26,111 nt of DNA from RUG11783 sp964599695 (GCA_964599695.1 CAZRGP010000031.1:1-26111), one strand, 5' to 3'; shown: positions 14,238-22,565, counted from the stretch's first letter. Notes: generated by a model not told the origin, from the letters alone. Numbers and translations: made by a program.

Positions 14238-15599
14238 ATGGCAAAAGAAAACGAAACACTGGAAAACATAGGTGACCTGACCGAGAAGGCCACGGAGACC
14301 GTTGAGGAGGTCGTCGAGACCGCGAAGGAGGCTGCGGGAGACCTGGAGGAGAAAGTCCAGGAAACTGCAGAGCAGGCCACAGAAGAAGTGAAAGAAGAAC
14401 TCACTCTGGAAGAAGCAGCCGAGGAAGTGGCTGAGGAAGTCGCTTCAACCGTTGAGGAAGAAGACAAGACGGAAAAGACTGTTGAGAACAAACAGACAAA
14501 GGCTTCCAAGTCTGAGGAGAAGAAAGCGGCTCCCAGAAAATACGTCAGCGAGACGAAGAAAATGTGGATGCGCATCGGTGCGGCTGCCGTACTGATCCTT
14601 GTTGTTGCGGCCCTGGCTCTTCCTTTGCTGAACACCAAGAGCCCTATTCTTGCAAACAAGACCGTCCTTACCGTTGACGGAGTGAAGGTCCCGGCAGATG
14701 AGTATTCCTACTATATCGGATATCTGGTCGACAGCTATGCTTCCTACTACGGATATGAATACTTCGAGAACCCGGACAATTTCGCGATGATCGAAAACTA
14801 TGTGAATAATGTTCTGAAAGAGCATTATGTTGTCTATAATTGGGCTCTGGAAGAGGGATTCGCTCTTACGGAGGAGCAGAAACAGGGCGTTCTCGATCAG
14901 ATCGAGGAGACAAAGGCAAGCTTTGAGAGTGAAGAGGCGTATGCAGAAGCTCTCGCCAGCAGCCACCTGACCCCGGAACTGTATGAGAGAATGCTCATGT
15001 CTGATACCGTCATCAACAACTTCTCCGATGCGATCTACAACACCGAGACAAGCAAGTTCGCCCCGGATGATTCCGAGGTCATGGATCTCGGAAGGGAGAA
15101 CGGAATCATCGCTTCCAAGCATATCCTTATGCTTCCCGGCGAGACAGCGGAAGAAGATGCGGAAGTTCTGGCCAAGATGAACGAGATCCTGGAGCGCCTG
15201 AACAACGGGGAAGACTTTGATGCGTTGATGAATGAATACAGCGAAGACCCTGGTCTTGCGACCTATCCTAATGGTTACACCTTTATGGATGGTGAGATGG
15301 TGGCCGAGTACTATGACGCTACAAATGCACTTGAAGTTGGTGGAATCAGTGGTATCGTCCGTTCCAGCAGCGGCTATCACATCATTAAGCGCATTGAACC
15401 TGACTTTGATGAAACAAAGTCCCGTCTGATATCTCTGGCGGTGGATGTGGAACTGGAGAGCAGGATCTCCGCTGCGGAGATGAAACTCGCGAGCGGCTAT
15501 GACAAGATCCAGTTCTCGGATTTCAATCTCGTGCCCGAGACCGCAAGCGTGCCTGTGGAATCAGAGACTTCTGAATCGGATGCATCTGATGCAGCATAA
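14238..15599 (+). CDS. Membrane-anchored PPIC-type peptidyl-prolyl isomerase with acidic N-terminal coil
   Basis: A 453-residue protein. Residues 1-100 are a highly charged, Glu/Ala/Thr-rich helical stretch, probably coiled coil, on the cytoplasmic side; 110-131 is one membrane segment; 140-280 is a SurA/trigger-like helical region (VDGVKVPADEYSYY); 290-386 is a PPIC (parvulin) domain (ASKHILM, FDALMNEYSEDPG, GYHIIKR). Unlike PrsA, it has no lipobox; it is held by the membrane helix. It probably helps fold exported proteins. ATG 14238 is preceded by GAAAGG; the longer frame from 14160 lies inside the fusion gene. The SpoIID-like fusion gene ends 41 bases upstream, suggesting co-expression. 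Confidence 0.9.
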   Translation: MAKENETLENIGDLTEKATETVEEVVETAKEAAGDLEEKVQETAEQATEEVKEELTLEEAAEEVAEEVASTVEEEDKTEKTVENKQTKASKSEEKKAAPRKYVSETKKMWMRIGAAAVLILVVAALALPLLNTKSPILANKTVLTVDGVKVPADEYSYYIGYLVDSYASYYGYEYFENPDNFAMIENYVNNVLKEHYVVYNWALEEGFALTEEQKQGVLDQIEETKASFESEEAYAEALASSHLTPELYERMLMSDTVINNFSDAIYNTETSKFAPDDSEVMDLGRENGIIASKHILMLPGETAEEDAEVLAKMNEILERLNNGEDFDALMNEYSEDPGLATYPNGYTFMDGEMVAEYYDATNALEVGGISGIVRSSSGYHIIKRIEPDFDETKSRLISLAVDVELESRISAAEMKLASGYDKIQFSDFNLVPETASVPVESETSESDASDAA

Positions 15600-15607
15600 A
15601 TGAATCG

Positions 15608-15635
15608 GAAAGCGCCGCATATGTGCAGCGCTTTC
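15608..15635 (+). other. Intergenic stem-loop before the deaminase gene
   Basis: GAAAGCGC (15608-15615) pairs with GCGCTTTC (15628-15635); after a one-base mismatch, GCA/TGC closes a TATG loop. No T-tract follows, so it is more likely a processing or stability element than a full terminator. Confidence 0.5.
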
Positions 15636-15655
15636 TGTCATATGGAGGTAAGAAT

Positions 15656-16687
15656 ATGGAACGTTATCCTTTTCCCAAAACAGAACTTCACTGTCATCTG
15701 GACGGCGCGATCCTTCCGCAGACACTATTTGAACTGGCGACCGAACGCGGACTGGAGATGCCGGGAAATGCCAAAACCGCCGAAGAACTGACACCTTATG
15801 TGGTGTATGGACCTGACTGTGTAAGTGTCAACACCTATCTGGAGAGGTTCGAACTTCCCACACAGATACTTCAGGACAGGGAGGCTCTTGAGAGATGCGC
15901 ATATGAACTGGTAGTGCGTCTTGCTGAACAGGGACTGATCTACGCGGATATCCGGTTCGCACCGCAGCTTCACACCAGAAAAGGGATGACGCAGGCCGAG
16001 GCGATCGAAGCGGTGCGTGCGGGCATCGACAGAGGCCTGAAACAGACAGGCTACAGGATCGTGATCAGCCTTATCGTGTGCTGCATGAGTTTCGGAACAG
16101 CGGACATGAATCACGACGCGAATGTGGAGACCGCTAATCTGGCAGTCAAGTACCACGACCTTGGTGTTGTGCAGGCCATGGACCTTGCGGGTGCGGAAGG
16201 TTTTTGCCACCTTACCGATTTCGCGGATCTGTTTGAGATCGCGAACCGCGGGGAATGCCCCATCACCTGCCATGCCGGCGACAGCCAGGAACCGATCGAG
16301 ATCCGCACTGCCATTGAGGTGTTCGGATCCAGAAGGATCGGACACGGGCATCACATCATTGATGATCCTGAACTGATCCAGGAAGCGATCGAAAAAGGTG
16401 TCACGCTGGAGATCTGCCCCACAAGCAACGTTCAGTGCCTGACACAGCCTTCCTATGAAGCGCATCCCATTAAGAGACTGTTTGATATGGGACTTCATGT
16501 TACGGTGAGCACGGACAACCCCGTTATCGCCGGTGTAACGGTTGAGGATGAATACGATCATCTGAAAGAGAGCCTGGGATTCACAGACAAGGAACTTGCT
16601 AAAATGAACTATTACGCTGTTGAAGCAGCGTTCTGCAGCGAGGAAGAGAAAGAGAGGCTGAAGAAAAAGATCGAGCCTTATCTTTAA
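15656..16687 (+). CDS. Adenosine deaminase family protein
   Basis: A 343-residue metal-dependent TIM-barrel deaminase. Zinc ligands are in place: TELHCHLDGA (His12, His14), TCHAG (His206) and STDNP (Asp287); RIGHGHHI supplies the catalytic histidine. Two positions differ from textbook adenosine deaminase: the proton-donor glutamate of HAGE is aspartate (HAGDS, Asp209), and the second aspartate of STDDP is asparagine (Asn288); the latter is also seen in other bacterial members. Substrate may be adenosine or a related purine. GGAGG precedes ATG 15656; the longer frame is not supported. It is last in the + strand operon. Confidence 0.88.
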   Translation: MERYPFPKTELHCHLDGAILPQTLFELATERGLEMPGNAKTAEELTPYVVYGPDCVSVNTYLERFELPTQILQDREALERCAYELVVRLAEQGLIYADIRFAPQLHTRKGMTQAEAIEAVRAGIDRGLKQTGYRIVISLIVCCMSFGTADMNHDANVETANLAVKYHDLGVVQAMDLAGAEGFCHLTDFADLFEIANRGECPITCHAGDSQEPIEIRTAIEVFGSRRIGHGHHIIDDPELIQEAIEKGVTLEICPTSNVQCLTQPSYEAHPIKRLFDMGLHVTVSTDNPVIAGVTVEDEYDHLKESLGFTDKELAKMNYYAVEAAFCSEEEKERLKKKIEPYL

Positions 16688-16707
16688 GATCCTTTTACAA
16701 AGAAAAA

Positions 16708-16741
16708 AAGCGCTCATGGCCTTTATCGGCCATGAGCGCTT
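16708..16741. terminator. Bidirectional terminator between convergent genes
   Basis: A 14-pair perfect stem, 16708-16721 with 16728-16741, loop TTTATC. Leftward it is followed by a run of T (seven A at 16703-16709 on the + strand), making it strong for the sirtuin transcript; rightward the T run comes after a GCAG gap, so it is weaker for the deaminase transcript. Confidence 0.88.
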
Positions 16742-16759
16742 GCAGTTTTTAGGAGTATA

Positions 16760-17491
16760 TCACACTTTGATCTTTGAAAATACCGAGTCGATGCCTTCCT
16801 GTATGACGAGTTGTGCGTTGCGGTCTGCATCGGTGGGTGAGAGGTTCACGATAACGAGTTTGGCGTCACGGCGCATATACTGGATCAGTCCGGCTGCAGG
16901 CCATACGGAGAGGGACGTCCCGCCGACGATGAGAAGATCGCATTGCTCAATGGCACGAACGGAGCGGGTGATCGTCTTCTCGTCCAGACCTTCGCCGTAA
17001 AGAACAACGTCCGGTTTGATGATCCCGCCGCATTTTTCGCACTTCGGCACTCCGGTGGAGTTCAAAATGGTGTCCAGGGGATAGAATTCATCACAATGGA
17101 TGCAGTAATTCCGGAGCACGCTCCCGTGCAGTTCAAGCACATTTTTGCTCCCTGCGGCCTGATGGAGTCCATCGATGTTCTGGGTGATCACAGCCTTCAG
17201 TTTTCCTGCTCTCTCCAGTTCGGCAAGTTTCAGGTGCGCTGCGTTTGGCTTCGCGTCCGGATAGAGCATTGCCTCTCTGTAGAACTCGTAGAATTCCTCT
17301 GTCCTGGAGAAAAAGAAGTCATGGGAAAGCATGGTTTCCGCGGGGTAGCGATATTGCTTTTTGTACAGTCCGTTGTCACTACGGAAATCCGGTATCCCGG
17401 ACGGAACGCTCACACCGGCTCCGCCGAAAAAGACGATATTGGAAGACTCTGCCACAAGCTGATTCAACTGTTCTGCTGTTCCGCGGTTCAT
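16760..17491 (-). CDS. NAD-dependent protein deacylase (sirtuin)
   Basis: A 243-residue Sir2-family enzyme that removes acyl groups from lysines using NAD. Seen: GGAGVSVPSGIPDFRS (NAD pocket, 23-38), TQNIDGLHQAAG (103-114), catalytic His122 in ELHGS, zinc cysteines C130, C133, C151 and C154, and VGGTSLSVWPA (second NAD segment). The Tyr/Arg pair that marks desuccinylases is not obvious, so deacetylase is more likely. GAGGGGTGA precedes the ATG and overlaps the end of the upstream gene; only six bases separate the two frames, so they are co-translated. Confidence 0.95.
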   Translation of the reverse strand: MNRGTAEQLNQLVAESSNIVFFGGAGVSVPSGIPDFRSDNGLYKKQYRYPAETMLSHDFFFSRTEEFYEFYREAMLYPDAKPNAAHLKLAELERAGKLKAVITQNIDGLHQAAGSKNVLELHGSVLRNYCIHCDEFYPLDTILNSTGVPKCEKCGGIIKPDVVLYGEGLDEKTITRSVRAIEQCDLLIVGGTSLSVWPAAGLIQYMRRDAKLVIVNLSPTDADRNAQLVIQEGIDSVFSKIKV

Positions 17492-17497
17492 GTTTTC

Positions 17498-18979
17498 TCA
17501 CCCCTCAAATTTCGTGAAGGTCACATCGTAATATTCGCTCAGATTCTCGTTGTAGTATTCCCTGAGGACGAGCTTGTCCTCGGTAAGTTCCCGGATATAT
17601 CTTCTGTATACGTATTCCTGACCATCATCTCCGGTATAGTAAATGCGGATAGAGGCGGTATCGAGTTCAAGGTAGTAGGTCCCCGAGTTGGAATCCGTTA
17701 CGGACCAGATCTGAGGATCAAAAGCTTCGCGGTCGCTGGAAGAAGTCCAGATGTCACACTGGTATTTCATATCGGTCGTGAGAGTGAGGACTTCCCGGGA
17801 GGGATGCGTCTCTTCTGCATAGATAAAGACATCGCTCATCCATGTATCACAGAGAAATTCGAGATAAGCGTTCTCTTTTTCTTCTATGGCCTGCTGCTCC
17901 GCCTGCTTCTGCGGGAGGATCCAGAAAAAGATGATGCCCAGGATCAACAGGATCACGGCGGAGGCCATGGCCAGGACGCTGACCTTGCTGAGGCCTTTCC
18001 TTTTCAGGAGGGCGTCGTTTTTCTCTTCTTTGTAAACCTCTTTCGGCGTAGGTTCTTCTTCCGGTATTTCGTCCGGTTCCTCATCCTCATCCTCGTCGAG
18101 GAATGCTTCCGCTTCTGGATCGTCGGCAGAAAGCAGCGTACCGGAACTGTAGTCCGGGGAAGGAGAGTCTTGATTGCCATCCGATGTCACATCTTCCTCA
18201 GCGGTTTCTTCGGCGAATGAATGATCGGGATAATCGACCGAAAGTTCCGGCACATCTGTATGGTCTTCCTCGGAAGGAGCAGCTTCAGCTGAATCGACCG
18301 CTGCCTTCTCTTCCGGTTCTTCGTCCAGATCGGGTATCGAGATGACTTCTGTGACGATAGTATCGAAAAGAGGTTCGAGATCTGCAGCGGCAGAGTTCGG
18401 GTTGTTCTCGGCATAGAAGACCACTTTTTTCCCGATCTCTTCGGAAATATCATCTGTTTCCGTATCGTCAGCCTCTTCCGGCTCGTCCTGTACGGTTTCC
18501 TCGGGAGAGGTTGCTTCTTCCTTTACAGTCGCGGCCTCAGGCTCTTCCTCAGGATAAAAGGCCTGTCCTTCCTCGCTTGGACTCTGTTCCTCGGAAGGCT
18601 CTTCCTCTTCCGGTGTCTCGCGGTGCTTCCTGGAGAAGAACAGGGAAGAGAAGAAAGCTTTGGCTTTTTCTCCAAGGCCAGGTTCCTCCGGTTCCGCATT
18701 AAACATCTCCCTTACTGCTTTTTCGCGGTCTGAAGACTCTTCGGTGTCAGCAGCAGGAGAAACGGGAGCGGTCTTTTCATTCATCTCGCCAGACACTGCG
18801 GCTTCTTCCTCTTCCGCCTCTTCGGGGAACAGGGAGAATTTTTTGGTGTCTCCGGATGTCAGCATCTCATACATATCTACGTCGTCTGTTTCGGCCTGCG
18901 CGGGGGAAGGTTCTCCGCAGGTCGGACAGCGGTCCAGAGAGGATTCATATTCTGTTCCGCATTTTTTACATACGGGCAT
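17498..18979 (-). CDS. Zinc-ribbon, acidic linker, single-membrane-segment protein with small extracellular domain
   Basis: A 493-residue protein I cannot assign to a named family. Residues 1-25 form a zinc ribbon (CKKC, CPTC pattern: MPVCKKCGTEYESSLDRCPTC). Residues about 26-320 are low-complexity, very rich in Glu, Asp, Ser and Pro, probably disordered. A basic stretch (KRKGLSK) leads to one membrane helix (332-355), followed by about 35 helical residues and a C-terminal domain (375-493) with alternating beta-like segments (GTYYLELDTASIRIYY, KLVLREYYNEN, YYDVTFTKFEG) resembling small lipocalin-like DUFs. Topology: zinc ribbon and acidic part inside, domain outside. TAGGAGA lies 10 bases before the ATG. 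Confidence 0.75.
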   Translation of the reverse strand: MPVCKKCGTEYESSLDRCPTCGEPSPAQAETDDVDMYEMLTSGDTKKFSLFPEEAEEEEAAVSGEMNEKTAPVSPAADTEESSDREKAVREMFNAEPEEPGLGEKAKAFFSSLFFSRKHRETPEEEEPSEEQSPSEEGQAFYPEEEPEAATVKEEATSPEETVQDEPEEADDTETDDISEEIGKKVVFYAENNPNSAAADLEPLFDTIVTEVISIPDLDEEPEEKAAVDSAEAAPSEEDHTDVPELSVDYPDHSFAEETAEEDVTSDGNQDSPSPDYSSGTLLSADDPEAEAFLDEDEDEEPDEIPEEEPTPKEVYKEEKNDALLKRKGLSKVSVLAMASAVILLILGIIFFWILPQKQAEQQAIEEKENAYLEFLCDTWMSDVFIYAEETHPSREVLTLTTDMKYQCDIWTSSSDREAFDPQIWSVTDSNSGTYYLELDTASIRIYYTGDDGQEYVYRRYIRELTEDKLVLREYYNENLSEYYDVTFTKFEG

Positions 18980-19059
18980 GATTAATATCTCCTATCAGTA
19001 ATTAGATTGCCATTACATTTAATAATACCACATCTAAACAATAATGCCATCAGTCCGGA

Positions 19060-20139
19060 TCACAGATACTCTGGCGGATGAAAACGGAAAGCATCCAGGC
19101 ATTCAATCATTCTTCTTTTTTCCGCAGCAGCGAAAAAGAGAATGTCCGGATCTATAGAAGCTGCAAGCCCGAGCGAAGCTCCTTTTGCTTCGCGTGTGCG
19201 GAGAAAGGCGTCATCCAGATCGGTCAGATACCGGAACAGCACAGAGGGGTCACCCCGGTGCGCAGCTGAAGAAAGCCTGGAGGGATAGTCCAGAATGAGT
19301 TTCAGAAAAGAACGGTCCTCCTCGCTCAGACCCGTGCCAGTCACAGCTGCAGGGAGGGAGATCCCTTTCCGTTGGTAGGAACGGATTAGGCTGCAAAGAC
19401 GGGCGTAGCGGTAGCGCATGTCGAATACAGGATCTTTTGAGCAGTCAAGAGATGATGCGGGATTTGAGGAATTGAACTGAAGGGTCATGTCCTCATTCCA
19501 TTCGGAGGAGAATTCTTTTTCTGAAAGTTCACGTACCACGACCCTGACCGCATCCTCCACCGCACAGTCCGGTGCAAGAGAGGAGTCCCAAAAGAAATCG
19601 GGGTAACAGAGGTAAACACGGTCATAGCGATCCATTATGGGCTCATTATCTGATCGCGTCTCAACATCATAGCAGAGCTGAGAAAGGATCTCGGTGAGCG
19701 AACAGATGACAGCAAGAGTCCGGTAAAGGCGGTCATTCCTGCATTTTTCAGGCGTTCCGGGTACCATGAGGAGCGCTTTTCTTCGGGTTTCCTCTACTGC
19801 GTATTCGTTTATGGTGCCGTCCAGTATCTGGGATACGGAATCGTTGAGCCAGCTGTCATTCAGCCGGAAGTTTAAAAATCCGTTTGAAGAGACAGCGACA
19901 TCACAGATCATCTCATTCCCAACAGAGATGAGATCCCGTATCCGGCACGCAGCCTGATATGCTGGGGTTTTCCATATTCGCGCTGCCTGAAATGCGATAT
20001 TGGAAGAAAGATCTCCGTGATCAGAAATAGCGGAATATTCCAGGGAATATTCCGCTATGGTTGGTAGTTCAAGGTCCTGCACGGTCCGGTCAAGAGCCCT
20101 GCGGATCTCAGCAATACAGGATGCGACGGGATCAAACAT
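19060..20139 (-). CDS. Arginyl-tRNA-synthetase-derived protein lacking the catalytic core
   Basis: A 359-residue protein whose ends are clearly those of ArgRS (normally about 550-590 residues). Residues 1-98 match the N-terminal tRNA-recognition domain (HGDLSSNIAFQAARI, SSNGFLNFRLNDSWL). Residues 120-170 align with the start of the catalytic domain, but the GPLHIGH position reads EKCRNDR, so the HIGH motif is gone, although the following AGYDV-like QLCYDVETRSDN remains. About 200 catalytic residues are then missing, to be resumed at KDPVFDMRYRYARLCSLIR (compare NPVYYVQYAHARI.S) and the DALR anticodon-binding domain to the end (LDAFRFHPPEYL; compare LGI.APERM). It cannot charge tRNA. It sits next to ywiB, where argS is found in Bacillus. 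ATG follows the ywiB stop by one base. Confidence 0.85.
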   Translation of the reverse strand: MFDPVASCIAEIRRALDRTVQDLELPTIAEYSLEYSAISDHGDLSSNIAFQAARIWKTPAYQAACRIRDLISVGNEMICDVAVSSNGFLNFRLNDSWLNDSVSQILDGTINEYAVEETRRKALLMVPGTPEKCRNDRLYRTLAVICSLTEILSQLCYDVETRSDNEPIMDRYDRVYLCYPDFFWDSSLAPDCAVEDAVRVVVRELSEKEFSSEWNEDMTLQFNSSNPASSLDCSKDPVFDMRYRYARLCSLIRSYQRKGISLPAAVTGTGLSEEDRSFLKLILDYPSRLSSAAHRGDPSVLFRYLTDLDDAFLRTREAKGASLGLAASIDPDILFFAAAEKRRMIECLDAFRFHPPEYL

Positions 20140-20140
20140 C

Positions 20141-20563
20141 TCAGTTCTTTTCTCTTACAGTGATCTTCAGATGGTTGAGCGCAAATAAGTTTGCGTTAAG
20201 GTCAAGAGAATACCGGAGGTCCAGTGTTCCTCCCTTCTCATTGAGCTCATCACGGATGTCTTCTGTATAGACTCCCAACGGGAGATCCCCGTAGGGTGTG
20301 GTGTAGTGGCAGATATGCTTCTTGCCTTTTTCCAGGATCATATGAGAGGATGAGGTTCCTGTGCGTTTCATTGTGACCGAAGAGGGCTCGATGCGAAGCA
20401 CTGTTTTGCATCCTTCAAATCCGGTGGCGGCACTGTCCTCGTAGCGGATCTCCGTGCTTCCGGAACTGTAATCATACTCACCAAAAGTGGACAGAGTGAA
20501 ATTGTCATCACCTGCATCGGTTTTCTGCGTGGTATCGATTGTGATCAGATAGTTATCTTTCAT
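20141..20563 (-). CDS. DUF1934 (YwiB-like) beta-barrel protein
   Basis: A 140-residue DUF1934 protein, a calycin-like beta-barrel family of unknown function. Seen: alternating strands, YLITIDTTQKTDAG at the start, FGEYDYSSGSTEIRYEDS, TVLRIEPSSVTMKRTG and the end SLDLNANLFALNHLKITVREKN. In Bacillus subtilis ywiB is next to argS; here it abuts the argS-derived gene. The start overlaps the murI stop by 11 bases and the ribosome binding site is weak, so translation is probably coupled. Confidence 0.88.
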   Translation of the reverse strand: MKDNYLITIDTTQKTDAGDDNFTLSTFGEYDYSSGSTEIRYEDSAATGFEGCKTVLRIEPSSVTMKRTGTSSSHMILEKGKKHICHYTTPYGDLPLGVYTEDIRDELNEKGGTLDLRYSLDLNANLFALNHLKITVREKN

Positions 20564-21371
20564 TTTTTTCTAGAGTTACCTTTGTCACATCGTCGGATAT
20601 GTCATTGCCGAGAAAAAGAGTGGCCAGGGTGGAAAAATTGTGGGGACGGTCGGTCACGTAATATCTTGTGGAACCGTTTTGGCCGTTGTGCGCCATATTG
20701 TGTTCATTAAGGTATGCAGAGACCAGCTTCGCAACTTCAGCTCCGGAGTTGATCAGTGTCACGTCCTCAGGAAGGCACTCTCGGAGGACTGTTTCCAGAA
20801 TGGGAAAATGGGTGCATCCGAGAATGACGGCGTCACAACCGGCTTCCCGGATCGGCTGCATGTACTCGTCTGCGACGTGTCTCGTGATGAAATTATCCGG
20901 TGAGGTGTATCCGTTTTCAACAAGAGGAACGAACATGGGGCACGCCTTTGATACGAGGGTGAGTCCTTTCTTCATGGAGCGGATCTCCGTTTCAAATGCT
21001 CCGCTGGCGATGGTGGCCTGGGTGCCCAGGATCCCGATGATCCCGTTTTTTGTCTGCTGTACAGCGGCAGCGGCTGCCGGATGGATGATCCCGCAGAAGG
21101 GAACAGGCAGTTTTTCCGCCTCTTCCTTCGGGTAGTTGGAGGATACGGTTCCGCATGCTGCTACGATCAGTTTGACATCCTTTTTAAGGAGAAAGGAGAT
21201 ATCATCCCGTGAATACTGACAGATCGTCTCCCTGTCATGCGTTCCGTAAGGCACTCGTGCCGTGTCACCGAGAAATATGAAGTTTTCATTCGGCAGTAAT
21301 CTCTGGAGCTCTTTGATCGCAGTGAGTCCGCCGAGACCGGAGTCGAAAACGCCTATCGCGCGATTGTCCAA
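20553..21371 (-). CDS. murI: Glutamate racemase
   Basis: MurI supplies D-glutamate for peptidoglycan by cofactor-free racemisation with two cysteines. The 272 residues show GVFDSGLGGLTAIKEL at the start, YGTHDRETI, the first cysteine in VAACGTVSSN (Cys73) and the second in LGCTHFPILE (Cys186). The first motif reads ACGT where most enzymes have ACNT, a variant to note. The start is TTG at 21371, two bases past the ddl stop, with AGAGGAGA upstream; no ATG is in a suitable place. Confidence 0.95.
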   Translation of the reverse strand: MDNRAIGVFDSGLGGLTAIKELQRLLPNENFIFLGDTARVPYGTHDRETICQYSRDDISFLLKKDVKLIVAACGTVSSNYPKEEAEKLPVPFCGIIHPAAAAAVQQTKNGIIGILGTQATIASGAFETEIRSMKKGLTLVSKACPMFVPLVENGYTSPDNFITRHVADEYMQPIREAGCDAVILGCTHFPILETVLRECLPEDVTLINSGAEVAKLVSAYLNEHNMAHNGQNGSTRYYVTDRPHNFSTLATLFLGNDISDDVTKVTLEKNER

Positions 21372-21373
21372 GA

Positions 21374-22444
21374 TCAGATCTCCTCTGTACGTTCAAATGA
21401 CAACTCGATCAGCTGAGTCAGCAGTTCGGGATAGATGACGCCGCAGGCGTCAAAAAGCTTCGGATACATGCTGATGGAGGTAAATCCGGGAAGGGTGTTG
21501 AGTTCGTTGAGATAGGGGATGCCGGTCTCCTTTTCCAGGAGGAAGTCCACTCTGGCAAGTCCCGTGCATCCCAGGGTGCTGTATGCCTTCACAGCGATCT
21601 CACGTATCTTTTCAGAAAGCTCTTCGGAGATCCTGGCAGGGATGTATAACTCGCTCACATCGTTGATATATTTGTCATCATAGTCGTAGAAATCCGCACC
21701 GGACGCGATCTCGCCCACGCAGGAGGCCACAGGGAAATCGTTTCCCATAACTGCGCATTCCAGTTCCTGACCTACGATCTCGCGCTCTGCGATCACCTTA
21801 GCGTCGTGGCGGAACGCCTCTTTGACTCCTTCAAAGAATTCTTCACGGTTGCGGACCTTGGAGACGCCGATGGAGGATCCGGCATTGGCAGGCTTGAGGA
21901 ACATGGGATATCCCAGCGCCTTTGCGCATTCTTCCTCGAACGCTTCCACTTTATTTTTATCTTTTTTTGTGAGATAGCGCCATTCCGCTCTGCGGATGCC
22001 GCTGTAATCCAAAAGCATGTCGGTGACCGTCTTGTCCATACAGACTGCGGAAGAGAGAAGGTCGCACCCGACGAACGGAATGCCGGCGAGCATGAACAGC
22101 CCCTGGACGGTGCCGTCCTCGCCATTCTTACCGTGAAGGACAGGGAAGACTGCATCCACATAGATGGTCTCAACGCTATTGTCCTTGCTGAGCTGAAGGA
22201 ATCCGTGAGTGGTCCGGTCAGGGGACAGGACACAGGGGACGCAGGAAGGATCCTGATCCCAGGTATCGTTCGCGAGGTTATCCATGTCACCGAAATAACG
22301 GAGCCATTTTCCTTCCTTCGTGATCCCTACGAGAACCAGTTCATACTTGTTCTTCGGAATATTGGGAATGATCGAAGCAGCAGACAGACACGATACCGCG
22401 TGTTCGCTGGATACTCCCCCGAAAAGAATACCGATTGTTTTCAT
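21374..22444 (-). CDS. ddl: D-alanine-D-alanine ligase
   Basis: An ATP-grasp ligase that joins two D-alanines for the peptidoglycan stem. The 356 residues show MKTIGILFGGVSSEHAVS at the start, FPVLHGKNGEDGTVQGLF, GCDLLSSAVCMDK, FLKPANAGSSIGVSKV (ATP loop), DYDDKYINDVSELYIPA (specificity region; the EKY of VanC/VanG-type D-Ala-D-Ser ligases is not present) and LNELNTLPGFTSISMYPK (metal site). It is thus a housekeeping Ddl rather than a vancomycin-resistance ligase, though its length is at the long end. AGAGGGA precedes the ATG. Confidence 0.94.
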   Translation of the reverse strand: MKTIGILFGGVSSEHAVSCLSAASIIPNIPKNKYELVLVGITKEGKWLRYFGDMDNLANDTWDQDPSCVPCVLSPDRTTHGFLQLSKDNSVETIYVDAVFPVLHGKNGEDGTVQGLFMLAGIPFVGCDLLSSAVCMDKTVTDMLLDYSGIRRAEWRYLTKKDKNKVEAFEEECAKALGYPMFLKPANAGSSIGVSKVRNREEFFEGVKEAFRHDAKVIAEREIVGQELECAVMGNDFPVASCVGEIASGADFYDYDDKYINDVSELYIPARISEELSEKIREIAVKAYSTLGCTGLARVDFLLEKETGIPYLNELNTLPGFTSISMYPKLFDACGVIYPELLTQLIELSFERTEEI

Positions 22445-22493
22445 TTTTTCCCTCTTAATACTTTATTATTTGCATCTTGAGCACTTTCCTTGT

Positions 22494-22522
22494 ATCTTAT
22501 CATAGCAGGGGAGAAAGTACAA
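22494..22522 (-). promoter_or_regulatory. Candidate promoter of the ddl-murI-ywiB operon
   Basis: On the minus strand TTGTAC (22522-22517), 17-base spacer and TAAGAT (22499-22494), about 50 bases upstream of the ddl start. Neither box is perfect. Confidence 0.42.
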
Positions 22523-22565
22523 ACTTCCTTTTAGAGAAATATACAAACAAATCTGTGGTTTTTTG

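Noticed and set aside
16943..18220. A 425-codon + strand frame across the sirtuin and zinc-ribbon membrane gene
   Set aside because: It is the reverse of Glu/Asp-rich codons (giving long F/L/R runs) and covers two genes with clear sirtuin and zinc-ribbon motifs on the other strand.
21374..22444. Vancomycin-resistance-type D-Ala-D-Ser ligase
   Set aside because: The EKY-type specificity segment is absent (reads DDKY after DFYDY) and no vanT, vanXY or regulator genes are next to it; the murI neighbour points to a housekeeping ligase.
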